64,000 bases of DNA from Rheinheimera baltica DSM 14885 (GTDB taxonomy: Bacteria > Pseudomonadota > Gammaproteobacteria > Enterobacterales > Alteromonadaceae), in contig NZ_AUDG01000009.1 of the NCBI RefSeq assembly GCF_000425345.1, positions 44,434-108,433 of the forward strand, given 5' to 3'. Position numbers and translations under genes: made by a program. A model generated the notes under the pieces. That model saw nothing but the letters and a program-made list of their open reading frames with translations, did not search any database and was not told where the DNA came from. Shown one piece after another: positions 17,901 through 27,866 of the stretch (its first letter is position 1; each line of letters starts with the position of its first letter).

Positions 17901-18395
17901 AGTGATGCCGGCCAACAGGCGCTTATTTTATTACGGCCGTCGGCCATTAAAAATAAGGGCGAGTTACGCTGGCACACATTACGCAGTGCCTGGTTGCAGC
18001 AGCTGGCAGCAAACGCACAGGGCGAAGCGCTGTCTATTTATCAATATGGCTTGGATGACGCCGTGCAGCTATTAGCGCAGCCACAAGCCAAGGCGCAGCA
18101 ACAAATAGAAAGCTTGATACAAAGCTGGCAAAGTGGTTTGGCGCAGCCCCTTCCTATAATGCCAAAAACAGCGTTTTGCTATTTACAAACCGGTGATGAA
18201 GCCAAGTGCCGGGAGATGTTTGAAGGGGGGTATCAGCGCAGTGGTGAACGCGACAATTCGCCCGAGCTGGCACGTTATTACCCTGATTTTGCCAGTTTGA
18301 TGGCTGCGGGCTTCCCGGATTGGGCCGAAAAAGTGTATGGCCCGTTATTACAAAGCCAGGTTGTGGCGAGCACAGATAGTGAGGGCCAGCCATGA
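14967..18395 (+). CDS. recC: Exodeoxyribonuclease V subunit gamma
   Basis: RecC, 1142 residues, the Chi-recognition and scaffold subunit of the RecBCD helicase-nuclease that processes double-strand breaks and degrades foreign linear DNA. The N terminus FVVIHSNQLETLRELLVQW and EEILVQSNGIAQWLKM are typical, as are FGVSSLPQQTVELLAAL and the degenerate helicase motif MPMRAIPFKRIYLLGLNDGDYPR. A TTG seven codons upstream is open, but the ATG at 14967 has AGAGAA before it. The stop overlaps recB by four bases (ATGA). No ptrA gene intervenes, unlike in Escherichia coli. Confidence 0.95.
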   Translation: MLQSGFVVIHSNQLETLRELLVQWMSRHPISVLGTEEILVQSNGIAQWLKMALAETANDHPGIAAGLQVELPNKFVWQLYRAVLGDSIPKSLPYDKINLGWRLLGLLPHLTDTVFAPLQRYLLDDIDGKKRYQLALRLADLFDQYQVYRADWLKSWRDGANALPGSKQQLVPEDQLWQPALWRLVQQQLANVCDEGAYSSRADVHSTALAALQQGKLARPDLLPERIIVFGVSSLPQQTVELLAALGAQRQVILTVLNPCRHFWGDISTIKDDMRGAQKRHQRKAGLPQVLDADALYLHAPVLLASLGKQGRDYVSLLDQFDQPELYQQWFNGRIDLFSAPVDDISRLPLLAQLQQAMLELEPTPNPPRALATDDKSIQFHIAHSRQREVEILQDNLIAAFAADPSLQGRDIIVMTPDISQYQSHVHAVFGRLAPDDARFLPYTLADQTLRGSQPLLVALEYMLDLPQQRFALSEMSDLLDVPAIQRRFGINPDALPQLRLWLTEAGVRWGLDAEQRAGLKLGNLDNSFSWMFGIERMLLGFAMGDEPEWQGCAPYAEVAGLGAAELGPVLQFIQQLKRWYSNISQNTDRSLVHWQQLMLGEQGLLLSLFDFSDEQDQLIYSRLSDALVQLVDAADSGDFAGEISLAVLREAWLEQASSSGLSQRFLAGSITFSTLMPMRAIPFKRIYLLGLNDGDYPRSRMRDDFDLMAQEYRPGDRSRRDDDRYLFLEALLSARQAVYLSWVGRNIRNNSELPPSVLVSQLRDLLNSGWHLAPTAKDNKSTVADSLTTVYPLQPFSTQYFNGNFATYAHEWQAAYQPAERQTALLSTEGSDTLPVLTLRLLDDFLANPCRHYLTQRFKTRFYRAELATEDTEPFVLDALQLYQLKQQLLDQLLLNQQAQNDDRYLDAAVSQLAKQARLPLALFGQLTSAQIAREVDVVFSRYRAAGTHWQRRTQALPVTLQAGVLQLQDTLSNVYFSDAGQQALILLRPSAIKNKGELRWHTLRSAWLQQLAANAQGEALSIYQYGLDDAVQLLAQPQAKAQQQIESLIQSWQSGLAQPLPIMPKTAFCYLQTGDEAKCREMFEGGYQRSGERDNSPELARYYPDFASLMAAGFPDWAEKVYGPLLQSQVVASTDSEGQP

Positions 18396-21300
18396 GTAAG
18401 GTGCATGAGTTACAGCCGCTAAGCTTTCCCTTGCACGGTTGCCGACTAATTGAAGCCAGCGCCGGAACCGGAAAAACTTACACGCTGGCCGCACTTTATT
18501 TGCGTCTGGTATTAGGCCATGGCGTGCAATCGGCTACTGCAGCGCAAACTACCGCCTTTGTACGGGCATTATTACCGCCTGAGATTTTGGTGGTGACCTT
18601 TACCCGCGCGGCTACCGCAGAGCTTAGAGACCGCATTCGGGCGCGGCTGGTTGATGCAGCCACGGCTTTTCGGCTGGGCAGCACCGACGAAACTATGCTA
18701 CAAAGCCTGCTGGATGATTACCCTGCAACGCAATACCCCGCCTGTGCCGCAGCGTTAGAGCGCGCTGCACAGTGGATGGATGAGGCGGCTATTTTTACCA
18801 TTCATGGTTGGTGTCAACGTATGCTTGCCGAGCACGCCTTTGACTCGGGTATGGCGTTTGGCGAGCAACTTAGTGACGATAATCAGCAGCTTTTACACAC
18901 GCTGGCGTGCGATTACTGGCGGCGGTTTTTATACCCGCTGCAAGATGCACAATTGCTTCATGCCTTAGGCCGTGTTGCGCAGTCGCCTGAAGCGCTGCTG
19001 GCGGATGTGCAGCCCTGGTTGCAGGCTGATGCCGTGAATATGCAATTTAATGTGGCAGGCCAGGCTTTGCCTAAGGCGCTAAGCCCACAACAGGCCGCAG
19101 AACCCTTAGCGCAGTGGCAGCAACACCTTAATACCTTGTGTCAGCAAGTCGTGCCGCTGTGTGGCGATGCCGTGTTGCACCTGCTGGATGATGCCTTTGC
19201 CAATAGCTGGTTAAATGGTACCAAATTTAAAGCCGCAAATTGGCCCGCCGAACGGGCATGGTGGCAAGCACTTTTAGCTGATCCGCAGCTGTTACAAGCG
19301 TCTAATGCGGATGTTGTCAAAATGGTTGGCAAATACAGCGCCAGTAATTTGGCCGCAGCGCAAAAAAAAGCGCAGCCGCTGGTAAGCCATGCCGTATTCC
19401 AGCTGTTTGACGATATTACCCAGTGGCTTGCGGCTAAACCGCAGTTAGCCATCCAGGTGCGGCATCATGCTGCGGTGTGGCTGGAAGCTGAGTTTCGTGC
19501 CCGTAAAAAACAGCGTGCCGAGCTCGATTTTAATGACTTGTTGCTACAACTTTATCAGGCGTTGCAGGGCGAAGGTGGGCCGGTGCTGGCTGCACGCATT
19601 CGGGCGCAATACCCGTTTGCTATGGTGGATGAATTTCAAGATACGGATCCACTGCAGTTTGCTATTTTCCGTGCTATTTATCCGGATGTTGAAAGCCGCG
19701 ACAGCGCCCTTATTTTGGTGGGGGATCCCAAGCAGGCGATATACAGTTTTCGTGGCGCAGATTTACATACGTATTTGCAAGCGCGTCATCTTACCAGCGG
19801 GCGCCATTACAGTTTAGCCAAGAATTTTCGCTCAACCACTGCATTAGTTGATGCGGTGAACGCTTTGTTTGCTCAGGCAGAGCAGCAACGGGGCGCCTTT
19901 GGTTTTGGCCAGGCGGAAGAAACTCCTTTACCCTTTATTGGCGTGGCGGCACAAGGCAAAACGGCGCAGTTGCAGCTGGATGATCACCCTGTTCCAGCGT
20001 TAAATTATTGGTTGGCCGAGCATGATCCGGCAGAGCTGAAAAAAGGCGCTTATCAAGCCATGATGGCGGAGGCATGCGCGGATCAGATAGCGTTGCTATT
20101 GCAGCAGGCGTCAAAGGGTAAGGCTGGTTTTGCTAACCCGGCGCAGCCTGACGCTGCCTTAACCGCACTGCAACCGGCGGATATCGCCATCTTAGTGCGT
20201 GATCGCAACGAAGCGGCGTTGGTAAGACAGCAACTACGTGCCCGCAATATCCGTTCGGTGTATCTGTCAGACAATGAATCTATTTTCCAAAGTACAGAAG
20301 CCAGTAGCATGTTGTACTGGTTGCGCGCCTGTCATCAGGTTGAAGATGACAGTGTGCTGCGTGCGGCATTAGCGTTACCCATGTCAGAAAATAGTGATGC
20401 CCAGCTACAACATTGGTTAAACGACGAGCTGGCCTGGGAGCAGCTTACTGAACAGATCCGCAGTTTTCGCCAAATTTGGCGGCAAAAAGGCGTACTGGCC
20501 ATGCTAAGTGCCTGGCTGCATTACTTTGCCTTACCGGCTAAGTGGCTGACGCAAGAGCAGGGCGAGCGGCGCTTAACCAATTTGCTGCATTTGGCCGAGC
20601 TACTGCAAACTGAAAGCCAGCAACGGGATGGTGAAACCGGCTTAATACGCTGGTTGGCGGAGCAATTAGATGCCGGCGGGGCGAGTGATGAACACCAATT
20701 GCGACTGGAAAGTGATCAGCAGTTAGTGCAAGTGGTCACTATCCACAAAAGTAAAGGTCTGCAATACAACCTGGTGTTTTTACCGTTTATTTGTGGGGTG
20801 AAAACGGTAAAAAAAGACCGGCCGCAGCGTTATTTTAATGGCGATACTATGGTGCTAGATTTAACCCCCGATGAGGCCGCGCTGGAATGCGCTGAGCAAG
20901 AACGTTTGCTTGAAGATATCCGGCTGTTGTATGTCGCGTTGACACGGCCGGTATTTGCCTGTTGGTTGGGGCTGGCGGCCTTTAGTGAAGGAAATAGCAA
21001 AAAAAGTAAACTGGCGGCCAGTGCTTTAGGTTATTTACTTAGCTTGCCAGCCGAGTGCAATGCGGCAGATATTTCAACTGCATTAGCTGCGTTACCCTGG
21101 CAGGCACACGCTATGCCCGGGCGGCAGTCGCCATTAACCCTGGCGCCATTGCAGCACCTAACCCCAGCACTAAGTTTATCGGCGCCGATTCGACGTGAAC
21201 GCTGGTGGATTGCCAGTTATTCAGCGCTGCGCACCGGCAGTTATCAGGTTGAAGCGGAACAAACAACGCCGGCATTAGCCGCCGATACTGCGCTAGACAG

Positions 21301-22087
21301 TGTGTTGCAAGAGGAAGCGGCTCAACCGCTATTGGTCAGCGAGCAACAGCACAGCATTCACGATTTCCCCCGCGGCGCCGTGCCGGGCACTTTTTTACAC
21401 CAATTACTGGAAGATGCGCAGCAGCAGGGCTTTGCTAACTGCAACGAAGAGGGTATTGCAGCGCTATTACAGCAGCAATTGGCACGTTATAACTGGCAGG
21501 ATTGGCAGCCCGTATTGCAGCAATGGTTAAGCCAGATGCTGCACACCCCGCTGGCTGGCATTGGTTTGACGTTACAGCATTTAGAGCACGAGCGTGCCGA
21601 ACTGGAATTTTGGCTACAAACCGAACAGGTGCATGTCGTAACACTGGACCGGCTGATTTGTCGCGCTATATTGCCCGGTGTTGCGCGACCTGCCTTATTG
21701 CCAGACACCTTAAACGGTATGTTAAAAGGCTTTATCGACTTAACCTTGCAAGGGGCAGATGGCCGCTACTGGGTGCTGGATTATAAGTCGAACTGGTTGG
21801 GAGTAGATGATGCTGCCTATACCCCGGATGCGATGCAAGAGGCGTTACTAGCGAAGCGTTATGATGTGCAGGCCTCGCTGTATATGCTGGCGCTGCATCG
21901 CTTGTTAAAGTTACGCCAGCCCGGCTACTTGCAGGCGCCAAAACGTTACATGGGGGGCGCCCTGTATTGGTTTATGCGTGCCCCGAAGCAAGGCCAACTT
22001 ACGTTGGAGGCGTCATTGGTGTTGCTACAGCAATTGGATGACCTGTTCGCCGGTAAACCGGTTACGGAGAGCGCAGATGCAAATTGA
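18392..22087 (+). CDS. recB: Exodeoxyribonuclease V subunit beta
   Basis: RecB, 1231 residues, a 3'-5' SF1 helicase plus nuclease. Walker A is ASAGTGKT (K28). Motif Ia is VVTFTRAATAELRDRIR, Walker B MVDEFQDTD, motif III ILVGDPKQAIYSFRGAD, motif V/VI VVTIHKSKGLQYN and LLYVALTRP. The C-terminal nuclease core contains VLDYKSNWLG. Length is normal. It overlaps recC by four bases and recD by eleven, so the three subunits are probably translationally coupled for stoichiometric assembly. Confidence 0.96.
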   Translation: MSKVHELQPLSFPLHGCRLIEASAGTGKTYTLAALYLRLVLGHGVQSATAAQTTAFVRALLPPEILVVTFTRAATAELRDRIRARLVDAATAFRLGSTDETMLQSLLDDYPATQYPACAAALERAAQWMDEAAIFTIHGWCQRMLAEHAFDSGMAFGEQLSDDNQQLLHTLACDYWRRFLYPLQDAQLLHALGRVAQSPEALLADVQPWLQADAVNMQFNVAGQALPKALSPQQAAEPLAQWQQHLNTLCQQVVPLCGDAVLHLLDDAFANSWLNGTKFKAANWPAERAWWQALLADPQLLQASNADVVKMVGKYSASNLAAAQKKAQPLVSHAVFQLFDDITQWLAAKPQLAIQVRHHAAVWLEAEFRARKKQRAELDFNDLLLQLYQALQGEGGPVLAARIRAQYPFAMVDEFQDTDPLQFAIFRAIYPDVESRDSALILVGDPKQAIYSFRGADLHTYLQARHLTSGRHYSLAKNFRSTTALVDAVNALFAQAEQQRGAFGFGQAEETPLPFIGVAAQGKTAQLQLDDHPVPALNYWLAEHDPAELKKGAYQAMMAEACADQIALLLQQASKGKAGFANPAQPDAALTALQPADIAILVRDRNEAALVRQQLRARNIRSVYLSDNESIFQSTEASSMLYWLRACHQVEDDSVLRAALALPMSENSDAQLQHWLNDELAWEQLTEQIRSFRQIWRQKGVLAMLSAWLHYFALPAKWLTQEQGERRLTNLLHLAELLQTESQQRDGETGLIRWLAEQLDAGGASDEHQLRLESDQQLVQVVTIHKSKGLQYNLVFLPFICGVKTVKKDRPQRYFNGDTMVLDLTPDEAALECAEQERLLEDIRLLYVALTRPVFACWLGLAAFSEGNSKKSKLAASALGYLLSLPAECNAADISTALAALPWQAHAMPGRQSPLTLAPLQHLTPALSLSAPIRRERWWIASYSALRTGSYQVEAEQTTPALAADTALDSVLQEEAAQPLLVSEQQHSIHDFPRGAVPGTFLHQLLEDAQQQGFANCNEEGIAALLQQQLARYNWQDWQPVLQQWLSQMLHTPLAGIGLTLQHLEHERAELEFWLQTEQVHVVTLDRLICRAILPGVARPALLPDTLNGMLKGFIDLTLQGADGRYWVLDYKSNWLGVDDAAYTPDAMQEALLAKRYDVQASLYMLALHRLLKLRQPGYLQAPKRYMGGALYWFMRAPKQGQLTLEASLVLLQQLDDLFAGKPVTESADAN

Positions 22088-24026
22088 TATGTTTGCCGAA
22101 CCCAATGGCGTTGACGTGAATGCATCGGGTGTATCTGAAAAAGCCCAACATAGTGCGTTAACAGACCTCAGCCAGATGCAGGCGTTGTTGCAGCGCTGGG
22201 TAGACCGGCGCTGGCTTAGGGCATTGGATGTTCAGTTACCTCATACTCTGCATCAGCTTGCCGTTGAGCCTCAGCCTCTAATGTGGTTGTTTACTGCATT
22301 GTTGTGCCATCAATATGGCCGTGGCCATAGCTGTATTTTAATTGATGATTTACTCACTGACCCAGACGCCTTACTGAGTTTGCCGCCACAGAACCAGTTT
22401 TTACAACGCTTTACGGACAAACCTTCCGTGCTGTTAGCCGGGTTAACCCTGCAACAAGTCGATGCGGCGCTCAGTAGCAGCCCCTGGCTACAAGGCAGTG
22501 GTGCAGCGCCGCTGGTGCATGCTGAGGCTAAGTTGTATTTAAACCGGTTATATCAGGCTGAACAGCAGGTAAAGCGTGGTATTGCTGCGCGGGTTGCTAA
22601 TGTTATTAGCGTATCCACCGAGGTAAAACAGGCTTTAGATACCTTGTTTCCTGCACCGTCAGCGCCTAATACGGCTGCTGCCGACTGGCAAAAGCTGGCC
22701 TGTGCCATGGCACTGCAACGGCGCTTTAGCATTATTACCGGTGGCCCGGGCACCGGCAAAACCACGACAGTAGTTAAATTGCTGGCGGTGCTACAGCACA
22801 GTGCCAATAACCGCCTGAGTATTAAACTGGCGGCGCCAACCGGTAAAGCGGCAGTGCGACTGACTGAGTCGATAAGCGGCGCTCTGCAAAAATTACCTGC
22901 GGCCTTTACGCAGGCTATTCCAACTGAAGTAACCACATTGCACCGCTTGCTGGGGGCGTTGCCGAACCGGCGCAGTTTTAAGCATCATGCTGCGGCGCCG
23001 CTCACCTTAGATGTACTGGTGGTTGATGAAGCGTCCATGGTTGATTTAGAAATGATGGCGGCACTGCTTGATGCACTGCCGCCACAGGCGCAGCTTATTT
23101 TGTTGGGTGATAAAGACCAGTTATCGTCGGTTGAAGCAGGCTCTGTACTGGGCGACTTATGCCGTGGTGCCGATAAAGGCGGTTACAGTGTCGCAACGTT
23201 AAACCTGCTACAGCCTTACACCGCGGCTGATTTAAGCCCGTGGCAATCTGAGGGTTCGGTGTTAAACCAGGCCACGGTGATGTTGCGCCACAGCCATCGC
23301 TTTGATGCAAATTCCGGCATAGGCCAGTTAGCATTTGCGGTAAACCGTGGTGACACCCTTGCAGTAGATCTATTTCATCGCTTTAGTGATATCCGCATGC
23401 TGCCAGGTAATACCTTAGCAACGCTGCGCGACACTGTCGTTAAGGGGTATAGCCAATACTTACAGTGCATCAATGCAGATAATAGCTCGCGGGACGATTG
23501 GGCCAGGGCAATTTTAAAGGCCTACAGTCAATTCCAGCTACTGTGTGCCTTACGCAGTGGCGACTTTGGCGTAGAGGGGTTAAACCAACATATTAGCCAA
23601 TGGCTAATGGCCGCGGGTTTAATTCAGGCTAACCAACTGTGGTATGTTGGCCGTCCTGTGATGATGCAGCGCAATAATTACAGTTTAGGCCTGATGAACG
23701 GTGATATTGGTATGACGCTGCCAGACCCGCTAAGTCAAAAGCTGCGGGTGGTGTTTCAATTGGCTGATGGCACGGTAAAGTGGGTGTTGCCCAGCCGGTT
23801 AAGTGACGTTGATACCGCCTTTGCTATGACAGTGCATAAATCGCAGGGCTCAGAGTTTAGCCATTGTTGCCTTGTATTGCCGCCGGACAACAGTCCCATT
23901 TTAACCCGTGAATTGTTATACACCGGCATTACCCGGGCAAAAACACAGTTTTCCTTATTGTGCCCCAATAGCGCGCTTTTAGCGCAATGCATTAACACGC
24001 GGGTTAGCCGCAGCAGTGGGCTGTAG
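22077..24026 (+). CDS. recD: Exodeoxyribonuclease V subunit alpha
   Basis: RecD, 649 residues, the 5'-3' helicase of RecBCD. Walker A is GGPGTGKTTT near residue 225, motif Ia LAAPTGKAAVRLTES, Walker B VVDEASMVD, motif III ILLGDKDQLSSVEAG, and the C-terminal motifs are AFAMTVHKSQGSEF and LLYTGITRAK. The ATG at 22077 is preceded by GGAGAG at a six-base spacing and overlaps the recB stop by 11 bp. The longer open frame upstream is a shadow of recB. It ends three bases before the convergent LysR gene. Confidence 0.95.
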   Translation: MQIDMFAEPNGVDVNASGVSEKAQHSALTDLSQMQALLQRWVDRRWLRALDVQLPHTLHQLAVEPQPLMWLFTALLCHQYGRGHSCILIDDLLTDPDALLSLPPQNQFLQRFTDKPSVLLAGLTLQQVDAALSSSPWLQGSGAAPLVHAEAKLYLNRLYQAEQQVKRGIAARVANVISVSTEVKQALDTLFPAPSAPNTAAADWQKLACAMALQRRFSIITGGPGTGKTTTVVKLLAVLQHSANNRLSIKLAAPTGKAAVRLTESISGALQKLPAAFTQAIPTEVTTLHRLLGALPNRRSFKHHAAAPLTLDVLVVDEASMVDLEMMAALLDALPPQAQLILLGDKDQLSSVEAGSVLGDLCRGADKGGYSVATLNLLQPYTAADLSPWQSEGSVLNQATVMLRHSHRFDANSGIGQLAFAVNRGDTLAVDLFHRFSDIRMLPGNTLATLRDTVVKGYSQYLQCINADNSSRDDWARAILKAYSQFQLLCALRSGDFGVEGLNQHISQWLMAAGLIQANQLWYVGRPVMMQRNNYSLGLMNGDIGMTLPDPLSQKLRVVFQLADGTVKWVLPSRLSDVDTAFAMTVHKSQGSEFSHCCLVLPPDNSPILTRELLYTGITRAKTQFSLLCPNSALLAQCINTRVSRSSGL

Positions 24027-24029
24027 TGG

Positions 24030-24944
24030 TTATGTGGGAAGTAACGACTTTAAAATCGATAAAGCCAGCTGCACTTTGGCGCTGTCCCGGGGGTGTTGCT
24101 TGGTCACAATCGACTGGTTAAACGGGTACTGGTACTCTGCCGGTTTGATATAGCGCAACTGACCAGAATCGATATACGACTTAGCAATCTCAGCGGGTAA
24201 AAAACCGATATAACTGCCGGACAACAGCAGCGCCAGCCGGGTATCGAACTGATACGCTCGCGCGCTGGCCTTTAGCTTTTGCAACTGTTTGCGTCCTTCC
24301 GGATTAATGTCTACGCCTGGGTGAATGGCCGGGTACTGGCCGAGCAGCTCATCATCAATATCGCTATCGGGCTGATTAAATAGCGGATGTGTAGCTGCGC
24401 AACACAAAAAAATTGGCGTGCTAAAAACATGCTGATATTGCAGGCCATCAATCTGGCGGTAGCCGGGCATTAATGCCAGATGCGCCTGATCTTTTAGCAG
24501 CGCCAGTTCAATTTGTTGCAGCGGCAGCACATCCAGCGCCAGCTGTAATTTTGGTGCTTGTTGCTGCACAGTGGCACAAAACTTACTGAGTAGATTTAAG
24601 CGCGATTGGTCCAGCTGATCGGCGGTTAAAATAATCAACTCACCGCTGCATTCGTCACTCAGGCTGGCAACCAGTTGGCTGAACTGAGTGTGTGCATGAT
24701 CTAACGCCTGAATAGCGTTATACACCGCCTGACCTTCTCGGGTTAACGAAAACCCCTGCCGTCCGCGCTGACACAGATTTAGCTTTAGCCGGTGTTCCAG
24801 GTTAGCAATATGAATACTGATGGTCGAACGGCCAATATTCAGTTCGGTTTCGGCCGCAGTAAAGCCGCCACAATCCACCACGGTCTGGAAAATCCGCAGT
24901 AGTTTAATGTCATGCTGGGTCAGGTTTTTCGGTAATTTGGCCAT
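24030..24944 (-). CDS. LysR-family transcriptional regulator
   Basis: Regulator of 304 residues. An N-terminal winged helix-turn-helix (LLRIFQTVVDCGGFTAAETELNIGRSTISIHI...) is followed by a periplasmic-binding-like effector domain (GELIILTADQLD..., ALMPGYRQIDGL). It is transcribed away from gabD with a 94-bp spacer, the usual layout for a LysR regulator of the adjacent catabolic genes. Control of gabDT in response to GABA or succinate semialdehyde is inference from position. The spacer contains a CAAAC-N12-GTTTG dyad at 24961-24982 that could be its binding site. Confidence 0.88.
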   Translation of the reverse strand: MAKLPKNLTQHDIKLLRIFQTVVDCGGFTAAETELNIGRSTISIHIANLEHRLKLNLCQRGRQGFSLTREGQAVYNAIQALDHAHTQFSQLVASLSDECSGELIILTADQLDQSRLNLLSKFCATVQQQAPKLQLALDVLPLQQIELALLKDQAHLALMPGYRQIDGLQYQHVFSTPIFLCCAATHPLFNQPDSDIDDELLGQYPAIHPGVDINPEGRKQLQKLKASARAYQFDTRLALLLSGSYIGFLPAEIAKSYIDSGQLRYIKPAEYQYPFNQSIVTKQHPRDSAKVQLALSILKSLLPT

Positions 24945-24960
24945 ATAGGTTGATAGTTTT

Positions 24961-24982
24961 CAAACTAAGTATTGAATGTTTG
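24961..24982. promoter_or_regulatory. Candidate LysR-regulator binding dyad
   Basis: CAAAC and GTTTG arms separated by 12 bases lie between the divergent LysR gene and gabD, 17 bases upstream of the LysR start codon and 56 bases upstream of gabD. The size is compatible with a LysR box (T-N11-A class). It is a short dyad, so chance occurrence is possible. Confidence 0.35.
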
Positions 24983-25038
24983 GTATTTAAACTTGTCTGC
25001 TACCATGATGCAATAGCCACACTTAACAGGAGTTTGTT

Positions 25039-26490
25039 ATGAAACAGATCACATGCAGTGCCTTAATTAAACACGGCTCTTATATTAACGGCAGCTGGCA
25101 GCAACACGACAACCGCTTTGATGTGGTAAACCCGTCTAACCAGCAGTTACTGGCAATGGTTGCCAGCGCTGATGCCGCTGACGCCGAGCAGGCGGTACTG
25201 GCGGCAGAGCAGGCTTTTGCCGCTTGGTCTGCACTGCCTGCCGGCAAACGTGCCGATATTTTGCAGCATTGGCAGCAGCTTATATTGCAGCATCAAGATG
25301 ATTTAGCCCGTTTGTTAACGTTGGAGCAAGGTAAGCCGCTGGCGGAAGCTAAAGGCGAGATTGCCTACGGAGCGTCTTACATTCAATGGTTTGCCGAAGA
25401 AGCCAAGCGGCTGTATGGCGATACCATACCGGCGCCATCAGCCGATAAACGCATTATTGTGCAGCGCCAGCCAGTTGGCGTAGTGGCGGCGATAACACCG
25501 TGGAATTTCCCTAATGCGATGATAGCGCGTAAAGCAGCAGCGGCATTAGCGGCGGGCTGTACCTTTGTGGTGAAACCGGCGCAGCAAACGCCATTGTCGG
25601 CATTGGCGTTAGCTGAGCTGGCAGATCAGGCCGGTATTCCGGCCGGCGTATTTAACGTGGTGGCGGGCACTGACGCCAAAGGCATTGGTGAGGTATTAAC
25701 CCGACACGAAAAAGTGGCCAAGTTCAGTTTTACCGGCTCCACAGCAGTGGGTAAACAGCTGCTAAAACAGTGTGCCGATGGCGTAAAGCGGGTATCGATG
25801 GAATTGGGAGGTAATGCACCTTTCATTGTATTTGACGATGCTGACATAGACGCCGCCGTGCAAGGTTTGATGCTGGCAAAGTTTCGTAATGCCGGCCAAA
25901 CCTGTGTCTGTGCCAACCGCATTTTAGTGCAGCAAAGCGTGTATCAGGCTTTTGCCGATAAACTGGCCATTGCTATGACTCAGCTGAACGTGGCGGATGG
26001 CTTAACAGATGGTAGTCAAATTGGGCCGTTAATCGACGACAAAGCCGTGGCAAAGGTCACGCAGCTGCAGCAAAGCGCACTGGATGATGGCGCAAAATTG
26101 TTGCTGGGCGGCAGTATTCATGGCGCCGGTGCACAGTTTTTTCAGCCGACCTTAATCAGCGACGTAAACGCCGATATGGCGATCAGCAAGGAAGAAATCT
26201 TCGGCCCGGTGGCAGCGCTAATGGCGTTTGATACTGAGCAAGAAGCAATTGAGTTGGCCAATAATACCGAATATGGCCTGGCGGCATACTTTTACAGCCG
26301 CGATATCGGCCGGGTGTTCCGGGTCGCGCAGGCGCTGCAGTTTGGCATGGTGGGTATTAACGAGGGCGCTATTTCTAACGCGGCAGCGCCTTTTGGCGGC
26401 GTGAAGCAGTCTGGCTTTGGCCGCGAAGGGTCGCACTATGGGCTGGACGACTATACCGACATTAAATACCTGTGTTTAGGTGGCATATAA
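25039..26490 (+). CDS. gabD: Succinate-semialdehyde dehydrogenase (NADP+)
   Basis: Aldehyde dehydrogenase of 483 residues, closest to GabD, oxidising succinate semialdehyde to succinate in the GABA shunt. Landmarks are [17 protein letters not shown], the cofactor-binding [11 protein letters not shown], the general base E255 (MELGGNAPF) and the catalytic cysteine C289 (GQTCVCANR), at nearly the same position as in E. coli GabD. The ATG follows AGGAG at seven bases. gabT begins 42 bp downstream. The LysR gene is divergent. Glutarate semialdehyde as an alternative substrate cannot be excluded. Confidence 0.9.
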   Translation: MKQITCSALIKHGSYINGSWQQHDNRFDVVNPSNQQLLAMVASADAADAEQAVLAAEQAFAAWSALPAGKRADILQHWQQLILQHQDDLARLLTLEQGKPLAEAKGEIAYGASYIQWFAEEAKRLYGDTIPAPSADKRIIVQRQPVGVVAAITPWNFPNAMIARKAAAALAAGCTFVVKPAQQTPLSALALAELADQAGIPAGVFNVVAGTDAKGIGEVLTRHEKVAKFSFTGSTAVGKQLLKQCADGVKRVSMELGGNAPFIVFDDADIDAAVQGLMLAKFRNAGQTCVCANRILVQQSVYQAFADKLAIAMTQLNVADGLTDGSQIGPLIDDKAVAKVTQLQQSALDDGAKLLLGGSIHGAGAQFFQPTLISDVNADMAISKEEIFGPVAALMAFDTEQEAIELANNTEYGLAAYFYSRDIGRVFRVAQALQFGMVGINEGAISNAAAPFGGVKQSGFGREGSHYGLDDYTDIKYLCLGGI

Positions 26491-26532
26491 CGCATCAGGT
26501 TTAACACAAGACAATTTTAACAAGGCAGCATT

Positions 26533-27805
26533 ATGACAAATCAGCAGTTACAACAGCGTAAGCAAGCGGTATTCGCCCGTGGCCAGGGTAACTTGTACCC
26601 GGTATACGTGCAGCAGGCGAAAAATGCCGAGCTGTGGGACGTCGAGGGCAACCGTTATATCGATTTTGGTACCGGTATAGCGGTGTGCAATACCGGCCAT
26701 GCCCACCCCAAAGTGGTTGCTGCAGCACAGGCGCAACTGGCACGCTTTAGCCACAGCTGCCTGATGATAAACCCGTATGCTGAAGCGGTTGAACTGGCGG
26801 AAAAACTGACCCGCTTAGCCCCTGGCAGCAGTGCGAAAAAAGCTATTTTTGTTAGCACCGGCGCGGAAGCGGTAGAAAATTGCATTAAAATTGCCCGGGC
26901 GTATACCCGGCGCCGCGGTGTTATTGCCTTTAGTGGCGGCTTTCATGGCCGTACTAATATGACGATGGCATTAACCGGCAAAGTGACACCGTATAAAAAC
27001 CTGTTTGGCCCATTCCCTGCCGATATTTACCATGTGCCCTTTCCGATGGCATTGCACGATGTGTCCACAGAACAGTCGTTAGCAGTGCTGCATAAAATGT
27101 TTAAAGTGGATATCGCGCCTCAGGATGTGGCGGCCATTATTATTGAGCCGGTGCAGGGCGAGGGCGGGTTTTATCAGGCTCCCACCGAGCTGTTGCAGGC
27201 ACTGCGCCAACTGTGTGACGAGCATGGCATAGTGCTGATTGCCGATGAAATTCAAACTGGCTTTGGCCGCACCGGCAAAATGTTTGCTATGGCGCACAGC
27301 GGTGTCGAGCCAGATTTAATCACCATGGCTAAAGGTATTGCCGGTGGTTTACCGCTGGCGGCGGTGGTGGGTAAAAGTGAGATTATGGACGCGCCGCTAC
27401 CGAGTGGTTTAGGTGGCACTTATGGCGGCTCGCCGGTAGCCTGTGCTGCCGCTTTAGCGGTGTTGGACGTAATTGAACAAGACAACCTGTGCCAGCAGGC
27501 GAATATCATTGGCGAGGCTTTTGCCGCGCGCTTAAATGCATTAAAGCAGGCATTTCCGGCGCGTATTGCTGAGGTGCGCCAGCTGGGCGCGATGATCGCC
27601 GTGGAGTTTATGCAACAGGGTGATGCGCACCAGCCGGACGTGGCCTTAACCCAGCAGCGCCAGTGCACACGGGCTGATTTTATTGTCCTGTGGTTTTTAC
27701 GGCAATGTGCTGCGGTTTTTACCACCATTAACCATAGAAGCCGACGTGCTGCAGGATGGTTTAGAAAAACTGGACAGGTTGTTATGCGCAACTTTGTCAT
27801 CCTAA
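26533..27805 (+). pseudogene. gabT: 4-aminobutyrate aminotransferase with C-terminal frameshift
   Basis: PLP-dependent class III aminotransferase expected to convert GABA and 2-oxoglutarate to succinate semialdehyde and glutamate. Residues 1-375 are a normal GabT, including LVFVSTGAEAVE-like phosphate binding, IIEPVQGEGG, IADEIQTGFGRTG and the PLP lysine K267 (MAKGIAGG). After CAGCAG at 27652-27657 the frame is lost. The expected ending (GLILLSCGFYGNVLRFLPPL..., 48 codons to TAA at 27803) is read one base further on. Restored length is about 423 residues, as in E. coli GabT. The uncorrected frame runs to 27852 with an unrelated tail and lacks the substrate-binding arginine of the NVLRFLPPL motif. 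It is either a real mutation or an assembly error. Confidence 0.85.
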
Positions 27806-27866
27806 GCGCACAACCTATCGAACTAATGATATATCGTATGCGCGTTGCATAGTTTCTTAAAACGGT

